Source of the DNA: Shewanella benthica KT99
GTDB lineage: Bacteria > Pseudomonadota > Gammaproteobacteria > Enterobacterales > Shewanellaceae
Assembly: GCF_000172075.1 (NCBI RefSeq)
Contig: NZ_ABIC01000001.1
Coordinates: 1-64,000 of the forward strand
Reading direction: 5' to 3'
Length of the DNA: 64,000 nt
The notes below the pieces were generated by a model. The model was not told where the DNA came from, made no database searches, and saw nothing but the letters and a program-made list of their open reading frames with translations. How positions within the stretch are numbered: position 1 is the stretch's first letter; each line of letters begins with the position of its first letter. Shown here in pieces: positions 9,069-18,273 of the stretch. A program made the translations under genes and the position numbers.

Positions 9069-10352
9069 ATGACTAAATCACTTTCATCACGGATCTTTAT
9101 CGGTCTGTTTTCCGGATTGATTTTCGGTTCAATCATTCAATATTTTCTTGGGGATGTGAGTTTCTTCTCTGGCACTGTGGTCGAGATATCTTCTGGCGTG
9201 GGAACCATGTTCGTCAGCATGATCATGATGCTCGTTGTTCCTTTAGTGTTCGTCAGCATAGTATGTGGCGTCCTTGAGCTAAGCGACCTGAAAAGCTTCG
9301 GCCGTTTGGGAGGCAAGACATTTGGTTTCTATATCATCAACACCTTAGTCGCTATTTTTGCCGCGTTAGCCGTGGCGCTACTGATACAGCCTGGCTTAGG
9401 TGTCGACATGTCCGGTGGCTCTGGCGCGACAATCACAGCCAGCGAATTGCCAAATTTGGTTGAGCTAATCGTTAATATTGTGCCGAGTAACCCGGTTGCC
9501 GCGTTTAGTTCGGGTAACATGTTACAAGTGATCTTCATGGCCTTGCTTGTGGGCGGTGTACTCAAGTCTTTGGGTAATGCCGTTCCCTTATTGGTTCAAG
9601 GGTTCCAGGAAGGCAATAAGTTGATGATGAAGCTCATCACGATAGTGATGCAGCTGGCTCCAATCGGTGTCTTTGCCTTGATGCTTAAACTTGGAGCCAC
9701 CTTAGATGCGCATGTTTTTCTCAGTGTTCTAGAGTATCTGGTTGTCATAATAAGCTTGTTGTTGTTGTGGATTTTCGTGGTTTACCCTATGGCCGTAGGT
9801 GCGTTCACTTCGGTCTCGGCTAAAGAATTTCGCGCTAAGACGCGTGAGCAGATCTTGTTCTCACTCTCTACGGCGAGTTCGAATGCCACTATCCCTGTGA
9901 CCATGCGTACCTTGACTGAGAAGCTAGGCGTTAAACCTTCCATCGCTGGGTTTGGTGTGCCGCTCGGAGCCACCATGAACATGGGCGGTGTGTCTATCTA
10001 TATCACCATCGCAATCTTCTTTGTGGCGAATGCTTTTGGTGCGCCAATAGCGATGGAGCAGCTACCTGCGTTGTTATTCAGTATATTTCTGCTCTCTGTC
10101 GGCGCCGGCGGCGTCCCAGGCGGCGGTATGGTGATGATAGGTGTGTTAATTCATCAGATGGGCTTGCCAGTCGAGGCTTTTGCCATCGTTGCCGCGTTAG
10201 ACCGTTTAATCGATATGGTGCTGACCTCGTGTAACGTAGTGGGTGATGCTGCGGTATTAACCATAGTCGATGCGACCGAACAGGGTTATGACACAGTCGA
10301 GCCAGCCGCCTTTGTTTCTGAGCCTCAGGTACAAGAGACCAAGCAGGTTTAA
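9069..10352 (+). CDS. Dicarboxylate/amino acid:cation symporter (DAACS, SLC1-like)
   Basis: A 427-residue inner-membrane transporter of the DAACS family (Glt/SLC1 fold, trimeric, elevator mechanism). Family hallmarks appear in order: the serine-rich HP1 tip STASSNATIPVT near residue 263, the TM7 motif GATMNMGG near 296, the HP2 tip GAGGVPGGG near 345, and TM8 DRLIDMVLTSCNVVGD near 378. Two key positions differ from glutamate/aspartate carriers: the NMDGT aspartate that helps bind Na+ is Gly, and the TM8 arginine that binds the substrate side-chain carboxylate is Leu. It may therefore carry a neutral or unusual substrate. GAAGGCAGG precedes the ATG. A terminator follows, so it is probably monocistronic. 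Confidence 0.9.
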   Translation: MTKSLSSRIFIGLFSGLIFGSIIQYFLGDVSFFSGTVVEISSGVGTMFVSMIMMLVVPLVFVSIVCGVLELSDLKSFGRLGGKTFGFYIINTLVAIFAALAVALLIQPGLGVDMSGGSGATITASELPNLVELIVNIVPSNPVAAFSSGNMLQVIFMALLVGGVLKSLGNAVPLLVQGFQEGNKLMMKLITIVMQLAPIGVFALMLKLGATLDAHVFLSVLEYLVVIISLLLLWIFVVYPMAVGAFTSVSAKEFRAKTREQILFSLSTASSNATIPVTMRTLTEKLGVKPSIAGFGVPLGATMNMGGVSIYITIAIFFVANAFGAPIAMEQLPALLFSIFLLSVGAGGVPGGGMVMIGVLIHQMGLPVEAFAIVAALDRLIDMVLTSCNVVGDAAVLTIVDATEQGYDTVEPAAFVSEPQVQETKQV

Positions 10353-10366
10353 TCGATATAGCTTAA

Positions 10367-10403
10367 TAGACCTCGCTAGCCAAGCAGGTCTATGGGCTTT
10401 TTT
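10367..10403 (+). terminator. Rho-independent terminator of the DAACS gene
   Basis: TAGACCT at 10367-10373 pairs with AGGTCTA at 10386-10392 around a 12-nt loop, followed closely by a run of T at 10398-10403. It lies 15 bp after the symporter stop. Confidence 0.65.
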
Positions 10404-10415
10404 ATTGGGCTTAAA

Positions 10416-10426
10416 GGGGGGGGGGG
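10416..10426 (+). repeat. Eleven-base G homopolymer
   Basis: Eleven consecutive G lie between the symporter terminator and the small lipoprotein gene. It is intergenic. Long G tracts are prone to slippage and to sequencing error. Confidence 0.9.
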
Positions 10427-10538
10427 ACAGATGCAACCCGATTATTGGGTAAACATGCCTGTGGTTGAGTTGTGATTTTTGGCGCACTCCCTGTTACCTT
10501 AATGGCTACTGAGTTAATAAATCAGCTGAGGATGACCG

Positions 10539-10805
10539 ATGAAAATTACTGTTTTTATACTCTGTGTATTGTTAATTTCCGCATGCTCTTCCAATGATTT
10601 ATCTTATGCCAGCTGCGATTTTGTTTCAGGGGCTGCGGAAAACGAGCGACAGCGTGAACAGAGCCTAGCTAGTCCTGGGGCGCGTGATATGCAGACTGAT
10701 AGTAATAAACGAACTCAAGATACCAGTGTAGGCATTTTCAACATACTGGCCGGGGCACTTAGCAGGGCATTATCGAGTGACGATGCCGATACACCTTGTT
10801 TATAG
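10539..10805 (+). CDS. Small predicted lipoprotein
   Basis: An 88-residue protein with a short basic start, a hydrophobic core and the lipobox LISAC, giving a lipidated cysteine at residue 16. The mature part is polar (NERQREQSLASPGARD) with a hydrophobic GIFNILAGALSRAL segment near 68-81. GAGGATGACCG precedes the ATG at 10539, giving a reasonable ribosome site. I do not recognise the family. No neighbour suggests a function. Confidence 0.65.
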   Translation: MKITVFILCVLLISACSSNDLSYASCDFVSGAAENERQREQSLASPGARDMQTDSNKRTQDTSVGIFNILAGALSRALSSDDADTPCL

Positions 10806-10856
10806 GCCGGTAGTTATTCTATTTTTACGAGTCGCAATTAATCTATTAAAGATCAT

Positions 10857-10937
10857 TTTTTTGTAGCTAATGCTTTCAGTGCACCAATTGCGATGGAGCC
10901 ATTCCATGCACTGCTATTCAGTATCTTCCTGCTTTCA
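10857..10937 (+). pseudogene. Relic of a second DAACS symporter (about 27 codons)
   Basis: Read from 10857, this stretch gives FFVANAFSAPIAMEPF followed by HALLFSIFLLS, matching FFVANAFGAPIAMEQL and PALLFSIFLLS of the neighbouring intact symporter (DNA near 10018-10095). Similarity at both DNA and protein level stops exactly where the regulator gene ends on the other strand. It is a surviving piece of a paralogue or of a partial duplication. Confidence 0.8.
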
Positions 10938-12320
10938 TCACTTGTCGGTTTTCATTCGTCTGCTCAATGCACTTTGGCTAATACCCAGCATTCTTGCTGC
11001 TGCGGTTTGGTTGTTGGCGGTGCGGCTCATGGCTTCATCTATTAAGGCTTGACTCATTTCTGCTAATGTCGGTAACTCTTTTGGGTAGCTGATTGAATCC
11101 TTCGGTTTAATGACACCGTTATTTCGCTCGTTCATTGCCTCCATAAAGGGGGTGATATTAAGCTGTATACCGTCACTGCGGCTGACTCCGTCAAATACCA
11201 TGCCCTTAAGTTCATGCAGGTTTCCGGGAAATTCATAATCTGCTAGTTGGCTGGCTAAATTTCTCGGCTGCTGTGGTGCCTCTAATCCCATTTTATTTGC
11301 TGCTAAGTTGATGAAGTGATTGATCAGCATAGACAGGTCGAGTTTACGTTCCCTCAATGGTGGCAGTTTTATCTTGTGACTTGTGAGTCTGTAAAGCAGG
11401 TCGCTACGAAATTTCCCCTCTCGATTGAGGGTGAGAAGATCATGTTGAGTCGAGGCGATTATCTTACAATTGACCGGGTAGGGGCGGTCACTCCCCACCG
11501 GATAGTATTGTTTGTGTTCGATGACATCGACCAGCTTTGCCTGAGCCTCTAAGGGGAGGTCGCCAATCTCATTGAGATAGAGTAAGCCGGTGTGGACATG
11601 ATGCAGCGCTCCAGCCTGAGCACTGACCTGACCATCTGCATGACTGGTGATCTTTCCGAATAGTTGCAGCTCAAAGGCATCATAGTTTACTCCTGCCAGT
11701 TTGATATTAATAAAGGGTTCATCGGGGCAGGTGAGCTGATGGCAGGATTTAGCAAATTCATCTTTGCCTGTGCCGCTTTCACCACAAATAAGAATGGGTT
11801 CAGGGCTCATGGCAACAGCTTCGAGATAACTGAATTGATCCAGCAGTGCAGGTTCACAGGTGAGAATGTTATTGAATGCTTGGGGGTGAGCTAAGGTACG
11901 GCTGAGAAAGCGCTCTTTTATCATCAGGTAGTTACGTTCGAGCCCGACGACTTCTAATGCCCTACGTACGGTACGGGCGAGATTATCGACATTATCTGTT
12001 TTGATAAAATAGTCATAGGCGCCGTGTTTAATACAGCGAACGGCAGTATCGACCTCATTGACCCCTGTGACTATGATCACCCGAGTCTTGGGGGACTTAC
12101 TACGGATCATTTCCAATAGGTTTTCACCCGAGTGAAACGGCATGGTTAAGTCGAGGAGTACCAGGGCATAATCATTGAGTGCCAGCCTGTTATCCACTTG
12201 TCGGCTGTCGATGCAAGTGTCTATCTGGGCTTCGGGGACCAGGCGATTGAGTGTGATGGCTAAGCTTCTGAGCCAGGAAGGCTCATCATCGACCAAGAGG
12301 ATATTTCTGGCTAATTTCAC
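10938..12320 (-). CDS. Response regulator, NtrC-like but lacking GAFTGA
   Basis: A 460-residue regulator: receiver domain at 1-120 with acidic pocket D11/D12, phospho-acceptor D57 in LLDLTMP and K108; AAA+ domain about 155-380 with Walker A GESGTGK (180-186); and a Fis-type helix-turn-helix at the end (NQTAAARMLGISQSALSRRM). It has two striking departures. The loop that reads GAFTGA in sigma-54 activators is replaced by SHADGQVSAQAGA (226-238), and the Walker B LFLDE has become LYLNE with Asn at 250. It therefore probably cannot remodel sigma-54 polymerase and may act as a plain DNA-binding repressor or activator. Its start overlaps the kinase stop by 4 bp. The likely target is the divergent flavocytochrome gene. 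Confidence 0.9.
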   Translation of the reverse strand: MKLARNILLVDDEPSWLRSLAITLNRLVPEAQIDTCIDSRQVDNRLALNDYALVLLDLTMPFHSGENLLEMIRSKSPKTRVIIVTGVNEVDTAVRCIKHGAYDYFIKTDNVDNLARTVRRALEVVGLERNYLMIKERFLSRTLAHPQAFNNILTCEPALLDQFSYLEAVAMSPEPILICGESGTGKDEFAKSCHQLTCPDEPFINIKLAGVNYDAFELQLFGKITSHADGQVSAQAGALHHVHTGLLYLNEIGDLPLEAQAKLVDVIEHKQYYPVGSDRPYPVNCKIIASTQHDLLTLNREGKFRSDLLYRLTSHKIKLPPLRERKLDLSMLINHFINLAANKMGLEAPQQPRNLASQLADYEFPGNLHELKGMVFDGVSRSDGIQLNITPFMEAMNERNNGVIKPKDSISYPKELPTLAEMSQALIDEAMSRTANNQTAAARMLGISQSALSRRMKTDK

Positions 12321-14371
12321 GTGTCTTGCTCCAGTGAGGGTAACTTGAGCGCCTTGATTGAATCAGAGACGGATAAAAATTGAATCTTGATACTGGTTCC
12401 CTGGCCGAGGCGAGAGCTGAACTGCATCTCCGTCATGTGCTCCTTGATAATACGGCTGCAAACAGATAGACCCAATCCGCTGCCACCACCGGAGCGACGA
12501 GTGGTAAAGAATGGTTCTGTGATGCGCTGCAGCGTGGCGCTATCCATGCCAGTTCCCGTATCTCTGATGGTTAAGCTGACCCCATCTGCCGATGTACTGG
12601 TTTCAATTGAGATGGTGTCACTGTCGGCGTCATCTCCTGTGGCAGGCTTACATGCGTGACAGGCATTTTGGATCAAGTTGATTAATACTTGATGTAGCTG
12701 CTGGGCATCGCCCATGATCATAGGCGCGGGCTCATTTAACTGAGTGATGAGCCTGAATATCTTGGTCTGATTAGCCGTTAATCTCAGGGAGACCTTAACC
12801 ACTTCGTTTAGGTTTAATAGCTGATGCTCTGTGGTGACCGTCGGTAAGGCATAGCGCTTGAGATCGTTAACGATACGACTTATCCGCTTAGCCCCTTCTT
12901 CTATGGTCAAGCTACTGACTTGTAGTTCAGTCATGGCGCGGTTTGGGTCTAGGCCGGCAATTAACCAGAATGGATTCTGTTTCTGATAAGCATCTGCAGC
13001 CTGTTGTAGATCTTTAAGGGCATGATTAAAAAAGGCAATGGAGTGGATGATGATCCCCGTTGGGTTGTTGATCTCGTGTGCGATCCCGGCAGATAACTCT
13101 CCCAACGAGGCGAGTCGGCTGGCTTCATCATTGGCTTGTCTGAGGTTATGCCGCTCGGTGGCTTCTTCTAGGAGGATAACGGCTTGATCGTTTCCTATGG
13201 GGTGGAGCTGTAACTGCCAAAATTGATCTCGATATATCATATCGGCAATAAGAGACTTTTGGCTTTCAAGCACAGTGACTAAGCTTGAGTTGAGGTTAAA
13301 GGTGTCGCCATGCATAAAGTGGAACTCGGTACTGGTCAGCAGTTCGTTGTTGTTATCGTTGCTCCATAACCTCTCACATTGCCGATTAAGCAGTGTGACG
13401 CCGTGTGGGATACCATCGAGTACCGATTGAAACTGCTGAGAAAGGCTGGATATCTGCTGCTCTGCGCGCTTTCGTTGAGCCAGCTCAAGGTTGAGCGCTT
13501 GGGTCCTTTTATGCAGGCTGCGACTGATATAGCCAGTAAGCAGCATGCCTAATGCCGAGATGATGCTGATTAATATAGCTAACCAGAACATTCTTTGCTG
13601 GGCATTGGACAGGTCGACTTTTTCACGGCCGGTGCCGAACCACTTATTCACTAAGCGATCGTATTCCCCGGACAGTTTAAGCTGCCTGAGAGCATCGTTT
13701 ATCTCGGCCATGAGCTGGGCATTCTTGTGGTTGCTAACGAAATTAAATGCACCATATATCAAGGGGGCACTGGAGCTTCTTATAGACGGATAGTGCGGCA
13801 TTAAACGTCTGGCGACAAAGTTTTCAGCCAGCACTATATCGACATCTCCTGAGATTAACTGCTGAAAACCGGTTTCGTAGAGATCGACATCGACTCGAAT
13901 AAACTCCTGAGCTTGCCCCGTTATATATACGTCGACGAAGGCGCCTTTTTTTATTGCTACACGTTTACCAGCAAGGTCATGCCATCCATGAATAAATTCT
14001 TTTCCTTGCAAGGTATATGCTTTGGCATGTGTGGCATAGATGGGATCGGATTGGCTGAGTTGTCTGTCTATGGTTACCGGGCTTACGACCGCGATCACAT
14101 CGATGGGACTGGTGTCGTCATGAACATCTGCTAGCAGTTGTTGAAATGTCTTACGCCTGACAACAATGCGCTTATCTGTCATCTGGCCGATGCGGCTCAT
14201 TAATTCTAAATGAAACCCCATGTCTACGCCGTTATTGCGCCACTCCAATGGCGCTGTCTTAGAGTGGACACCAAAAATGATATTCTCATCTGTCTGCCAA
14301 GCCTCAACGGCAGTGCTACACACAGAGCATAGTAGGCAAAGTAGGCCTGTTATAGGGCATAGGTATTTCAT
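12317..14371 (-). CDS. Sensor histidine kinase with periplasmic SBP3 domain
   Basis: A 684-residue membrane kinase. A signal peptide or first membrane anchor (1-24) leads to a periplasmic solute-binding-protein family 3 domain (about 30-250), a transmembrane helix (MFWLAILISIISALGMLL, about 263-280), a coiled linker, a PAS-like region (about 315-410), a HisKA domain with the phosphorylated His in GIAHEINNP (near 432), and a HATPase with DTGTGM and GGGSGLGL. It is the partner of the overlapping regulator gene. The SBP3 domain suggests that it senses a small organic acid or amino acid in the periplasm, plausibly fumarate or a related carboxylate given the divergent flavocytochrome gene; the ligand is inference. 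Confidence 0.9.
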   Translation of the reverse strand: MKYLCPITGLLCLLCSVCSTAVEAWQTDENIIFGVHSKTAPLEWRNNGVDMGFHLELMSRIGQMTDKRIVVRRKTFQQLLADVHDDTSPIDVIAVVSPVTIDRQLSQSDPIYATHAKAYTLQGKEFIHGWHDLAGKRVAIKKGAFVDVYITGQAQEFIRVDVDLYETGFQQLISGDVDIVLAENFVARRLMPHYPSIRSSSAPLIYGAFNFVSNHKNAQLMAEINDALRQLKLSGEYDRLVNKWFGTGREKVDLSNAQQRMFWLAILISIISALGMLLTGYISRSLHKRTQALNLELAQRKRAEQQISSLSQQFQSVLDGIPHGVTLLNRQCERLWSNDNNNELLTSTEFHFMHGDTFNLNSSLVTVLESQKSLIADMIYRDQFWQLQLHPIGNDQAVILLEEATERHNLRQANDEASRLASLGELSAGIAHEINNPTGIIIHSIAFFNHALKDLQQAADAYQKQNPFWLIAGLDPNRAMTELQVSSLTIEEGAKRISRIVNDLKRYALPTVTTEHQLLNLNEVVKVSLRLTANQTKIFRLITQLNEPAPMIMGDAQQLHQVLINLIQNACHACKPATGDDADSDTISIETSTSADGVSLTIRDTGTGMDSATLQRITEPFFTTRRSGGGSGLGLSVCSRIIKEHMTEMQFSSRLGQGTSIKIQFLSVSDSIKALKLPSLEQDT

Positions 14372-14771
14372 CGGCCGAGATTAGCATGGCAAGCTTTGAT
14401 GGAACTGTGTCGTCAGCCTAGATTCCTGACATTGGTGACTCACTATTATCACCTATTTCGAGTCTAATTTAGCTTAGTGTCACTTACATCAATAATGTGT
14501 GATCTCTGTATCTATCGGCCATGCAAAATTGCATAACAGGCTGTGAATTTATGCATCCTTGCATGGCCCATAGACTGCCCTGTGAAGCGGGTTATATTTC
14601 TGCATCCTCGTTAAGGCTTTCGCTTGAGTGCCAGTAAGTTAAGGCGGAATATTGGCATGAATTAGTGAGTTAATGATATATGTATTCAACACGTGTTGGA
14701 TTCAGAAACTATAGAGATGAGCTGTTAGCCAGGGCAACAAAGATTGCTAGGTTTAACGGTGAGGAGACGTG
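14372..14771. other. Divergent control region, kinase gene / flavocytochrome gene
   Basis: The 400 bp between the two divergent genes carry no ORF worth calling. It holds the two ATGCA-N4-TGCAT dyads listed separately, a further half site TGCATCCT at 14601-14608, and GAGGAG at 14761-14766 as the ribosome site of the flavocytochrome gene. Confidence 0.6.
14521..14564. promoter_or_regulatory. Two ATGCA-N4-TGCAT dyads 30 bp apart
   Basis: ATGCAAAATTGCAT at 14521-14534 and ATGCATCCTTGCAT at 14551-14564 share the pattern ATGCA-N4-TGCAT with a 30-bp centre spacing, about three helical turns. They lie between the two-component system and the flavocytochrome gene. They are good candidate binding sites for the dimeric Fis-type regulator next door. 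Confidence 0.6.
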
Positions 14772-16562
14772 ATGAAAAAATTTAAAAGTGCTATTTGCCT
14801 AGCCACATTACTAGGCACTGCGGGTTTCACTGTTAATACTATGGCGGCGGATACGCTTGCGGATTTCCATGGTGAAAGCCAAGAGTGTGAAAGCTGTCAT
14901 ACTCCGGATGGTGAGCTATCTAACGATAGTCTGACTTACGAGAACGCCCAGTGTGTATCTTGTCATGGCAGCATGGATGAAGTCGCTCAAGAGACTAAGC
15001 ATGAGCACTATAATGCCCATGACTCCCACTTCCCTGGAGAAATAGCCTGTACGACCTGTCACAGTGCTCATGAACAATCTATGGTCTACTGTGACGCTTG
15101 CCACAGCTTCGATTTCGACATGCCGTACGGGGTGAAATGGCAGCGTCACGAGGCAAGCATTGCCGAGCTTGCTAAAGATAAGTCTGAGCGTGAAATGGCA
15201 TTAGCCATGGCGCCACAGGATACCGTCAATGTCGTCGTAGTCGGCTCTGGTGGCGCGGGCTTCTCAGCTTCTGTATCGGCCCATGACAATGGCGCAACGG
15301 TTATCCTCATCGAAAAAGAGCCCGTCATCGGTGGTAATGCCAAGTTGGCTGCTGGTGGCATGAACGCCGCATGGACGGATCAACAAAAAGCCAAAGGTAT
15401 CGAAGATAGCCTAGAGCTGATGACAGAGGACACCATGAAGGGGGGGCGTTATATAAACGATCCGGCTCTTGTAGATGTGCTGGTGTCTCACTCTAAGGCC
15501 TCGGTCGATTGGATGACGGCTATGGGTGCAGACTTGAGTGATGTTGGCCGCATGGGCGGCGCATCGGTTAACCGTACTCACCGTCCTTCCGGTGGTGCTG
15601 GTGTCGGTGCACATATTGTCCAGGTGCTTTATGATAACGCCGTTAAGCGTGATATCGATATGCGCATGAACACCCGCGGAGTCGAGATCCTCAAAGATGA
15701 TTCAGGTAAGGTGACAGGCCTGCTGGTTAAAGGCATGTACAAGGGCTACTACTGGATCAAGGCCGATGCGGTTATTTTGGCAACGGGTGGCTTCGCCAAG
15801 AATAATGAGCGGGTCGCCAAGCTGGATCCCAAGTTGAAGGGCTTCGTGTCGACTAACCAACCCGGCGCTACAGGTGATGGTTTAGATGTCGCCGCTAATG
15901 CTGGCGCCGCGATGCAAGATCTGCAATACATTCAGGCCCATCCTACCTTGTCGGTTAAAGGTGGCGTGATGGTGACCGAAGCGGTGCGTGGTAATGGTGC
16001 CATCTTAGTTAACCGTGAAGGTAAGCGTTTCGTCAATGAGATCACCACTCGTGATAAAGCGGCGGCGGCTATTTTAGAGCAAACGGGTAAGACTGCCTTC
16101 TTGATTTTCGATGACTCGGTACGTAAGTCGCTGAAGAAGATCGAAAAATATATCGGCCTAGGTATCGTGTCAACGGCTGATTCGCTGGTGAAGTTAGGTA
16201 AACTTGAGAATATCGATGGTAAGGCCCTGACCGAAACTGTCGCTCGTTATAACAGCTTAGTGACCAGTGGTAAGGATACAGATTTTGGCCGTCCTAACTT
16301 GCCTCGTGCTCTGAACGAAGGTAACTACTATGCTGTCGAAGTGACTCCTGGCGTTCATCACACCATGGGTGGGGTGAAGATAGATACTAAGGCGGAAATC
16401 TTAGATGCCAAGAAGCAAGTCATTCCTGGCTTATATGGTGCCGGTGAAGTGACCGGTGGCTTACATGGCGCTAACCGTCTGGGTGGTAATGCCATCTCTG
16501 ATATTATCACCTTCGGTAGACTCGCCGGCGAAGAGGCGGCTAAGTACTCTAAAAAGCAATAG
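14772..16562 (+). CDS. fccA: Tetraheme flavocytochrome c fumarate reductase
   Basis: A periplasmic soluble fumarate reductase of 596 residues from ATG 14772 (GAGGAG five bases upstream; an overlapping GTG at 14769 is less likely). A signal peptide ends near MAA (25-26). Four CxxCH heme sites follow at about 39, 61, 93 and 107, then the FAD domain (GSGGAG near 158). The fumarate active site of S. frigidimarina Fcc3 is conserved: the QAHPTLS histidine, the EAVRGNG arginine, the GVHHTMGG histidine and the GANRLGGNA arginine. The first of these is Tyr in urocanate reductases, so fumarate is the best guess. It takes electrons from CymA-type quinol dehydrogenases in anaerobic respiration. Control by the divergent two-component system is inferred. 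Confidence 0.9.
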   Translation: MKKFKSAICLATLLGTAGFTVNTMAADTLADFHGESQECESCHTPDGELSNDSLTYENAQCVSCHGSMDEVAQETKHEHYNAHDSHFPGEIACTTCHSAHEQSMVYCDACHSFDFDMPYGVKWQRHEASIAELAKDKSEREMALAMAPQDTVNVVVVGSGGAGFSASVSAHDNGATVILIEKEPVIGGNAKLAAGGMNAAWTDQQKAKGIEDSLELMTEDTMKGGRYINDPALVDVLVSHSKASVDWMTAMGADLSDVGRMGGASVNRTHRPSGGAGVGAHIVQVLYDNAVKRDIDMRMNTRGVEILKDDSGKVTGLLVKGMYKGYYWIKADAVILATGGFAKNNERVAKLDPKLKGFVSTNQPGATGDGLDVAANAGAAMQDLQYIQAHPTLSVKGGVMVTEAVRGNGAILVNREGKRFVNEITTRDKAAAAILEQTGKTAFLIFDDSVRKSLKKIEKYIGLGIVSTADSLVKLGKLENIDGKALTETVARYNSLVTSGKDTDFGRPNLPRALNEGNYYAVEVTPGVHHTMGGVKIDTKAEILDAKKQVIPGLYGAGEVTGGLHGANRLGGNAISDIITFGRLAGEEAAKYSKKQ

Positions 16563-16654
16563 CACTAAGACTCTTTATAAGAGCTGATTTTAAGAAGCAG
16601 AATAGTCAAAAATAGCTGACTGCTTTCATCCTCGCAGTCAGCGTTATCTCCGAA

Positions 16655-16689
16655 AATACCGCTACCCGATAAGGTAGCGGTATTTTTTT
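16655..16689 (+). terminator. Rho-independent terminator after fccA
   Basis: A perfect 12-bp stem (16655-16666 with 16673-16684, loop CGATAA) followed by a run of T. It can also act in reverse because the 5' side is A-rich. Confidence 0.9.
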
Positions 16690-16732
16690 ATCTTACCTTT
16701 AGCGAAATAAAGCCAATCTCATGGCAAACTCA

Positions 16733-16756
16733 TAAAAAAAGCCGCTTAAAGCGACT
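16733..16756 (-). terminator. Rho-independent terminator of fbp
   Basis: On the minus strand, GTCGCT-TTA-AGCGGC is followed by seven T. It lies about 35 bp after the fbp stop. Confidence 0.75.
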
Positions 16757-16788
16757 CTTAATATTTTTCTAGAACCTAGAACCTTCAG

Positions 16789-17778
16789 TTAAACCTCTGG
16801 CTCTTCACTGTAATCGACGTCATGATACTCAAGACAAGCATCGACTTCGTTAGCCGAGCCTAAAATAACGGCTACGCGCTGGTGAATTTCACTTGGCTCT
16901 ATATCCATGATGGTTTCATAGCCGGTGGATGCCTTGCCACCCGCTTGCTCGACTAAGAATGCCATAGGGTTTGCTTCATACATCAATCTAAGCTTGTATG
17001 GCTTCTCTGGGTTCTTGTTGTCGCTAGGGTAAATGAAAATGCCACCGCGTGACAGTACACGATGCACGTCGCCGACCATGGCTGCTATCCAGCGCATGTT
17101 GAAGGCCTTCTCTCTCGGACCTATGGTACCAAGCAATAGATCGGCAATATAAGTCTGCATCGGGGCTTCCCAGAAACGCTGGTTAGACATGTTGATGGCA
17201 AACTCAGATGTGTCTTTACTGATTGACATGGCTTCTGTGGTTAACAGGTATTCGTTAGTTTCCGGGTTTAAGGTAAATAACTGCACACCTTTACCTGTGG
17301 TGAGAGCCAACATAGTCGAAGGACCATATAAGACATAACCAGCAGCGACTTGTTTGCGACCGGCTTGCAAGAAGCTTTGCTCACTGAGTTCGCCTTCGGG
17401 GGCGGGAAGTATCGAGAAGATGGTACCCACCAGCGAGTTAATGTCGATATTCGATGAGCCATCTAATGGATCGAAACAGACCAGATAGTCACCCTTAGCA
17501 CCGGCTTCGACGATAAAATCTTCCTCTTCTGATGCCAGACCACGGACAGTATCATCCTTATCCAGCGCATCTTTGAGCATATCGTTAGTAATAACATCCA
17601 GCTTCTTTTGGGTTTCACCCTGAACATTTTCATGTTCTGTGGTTCCGAGTACGCCGGAAAGAGCACCGTGACGAACGGCATGGCTTATCTCTTTAGAGGT
17701 GTTCGCTAAGGTGTGAATAAGCTGAGTCAGAGAGGCATTGATGCCTTGTGATTTCAGGTTTTGGGCCAAAGTCTGCAT
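16789..17778 (-). CDS. fbp: Fructose-1,6-bisphosphatase, class I
   Basis: A 329-residue class I FBPase, the usual length, hydrolysing fructose 1,6-bisphosphate to fructose 6-phosphate in gluconeogenesis. The metal-binding motif [10 protein letters not shown] and the upstream EEED segment (about 84-87) that binds Mg2+ are present, as is the conserved [11 protein letters not shown] stretch. It is cytosolic. Its own promoter lies in the 190 bp before the MITE-like element. It is convergent with fccA, and both end at terminators. Confidence 0.97.
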   Translation of the reverse strand: MQTLAQNLKSQGINASLTQLIHTLANTSKEISHAVRHGALSGVLGTTEHENVQGETQKKLDVITNDMLKDALDKDDTVRGLASEEEDFIVEAGAKGDYLVCFDPLDGSSNIDINSLVGTIFSILPAPEGELSEQSFLQAGRKQVAAGYVLYGPSTMLALTTGKGVQLFTLNPETNEYLLTTEAMSISKDTSEFAINMSNQRFWEAPMQTYIADLLLGTIGPREKAFNMRWIAAMVGDVHRVLSRGGIFIYPSDNKNPEKPYKLRLMYEANPMAFLVEQAGGKASTGYETIMDIEPSEIHQRVAVILGSANEVDACLEYHDVDYSEEPEV

Positions 17779-17966
17779 GTTATTTCCTATACAAGTTCGA
17801 GTTTGAGATCGGGTCTAATGTGAGTGTTCTTATTTGGCGCGATCATACCTGAGATTGAACTTTTTTTCAGCGTAGGATAACGGCAAGTTATAACTTGGGC
17901 AGTGTGTTTCAGTTTCTGCGGACTTTAGTGCACAATGTCAGCGATATTTATATCGTTTGTGAGTGA

Positions 17967-18230
17967 TACCAATCTCACTAAATAAGTGCTCAGTTCAGAG
18001 CCATTCAGGCTTTTCAATTCAAGGCGCATTGATGAGGAAATGGTTATTCCCTTTTAAGTTAATGCAAAGCAGAAGTGGAATGCCTGAGAGGCTCCCGAAG
18101 GGCGAGTTTCAAAGCACTTTATGCTGCGTTAGATGCTTTCGATATAGAATAACTATTAGCTTCAAGCATTCGTCTTGCCTACAGCGCTTTGAATTCCCGC
18201 TGAAAGATCACAATATTAGTGGGATTGGTA
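17967..18230. mobile_element. MITE-like element, about 264 bp
   Basis: The ends are inverted repeats: TACCAATCTCACTAAATA at the left (17967-17984) and, on the other strand, TACCAATCCCACTAATA at the right (18214-18230). TA at both edges could be the target duplication, as for Tc1/mariner or IS630-type elements. Subterminal parts are also loosely complementary (AATTCAAGGCGC near 18017 against the GCGCTTTGAATTC region near 18185; GGTTATTCC against AGTTATTCT), so the whole can fold on itself. It has no transposase gene; a 102-codon frame across it has no family likeness. It ends 43 bp before the S9 peptidase ATG, so it may carry or disturb that promoter. Confidence 0.7.
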
Positions 18231-18273
18231 TTAGTCGGCATGCGGTAATTACATTCAGGTCCAGGACATAATA

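Noticed and set aside
17963-18271. 102-codon plus-strand frame before the S9 peptidase
   Set aside because: It lies almost wholly in the MITE-like element and reads as non-coding repeat sequence.
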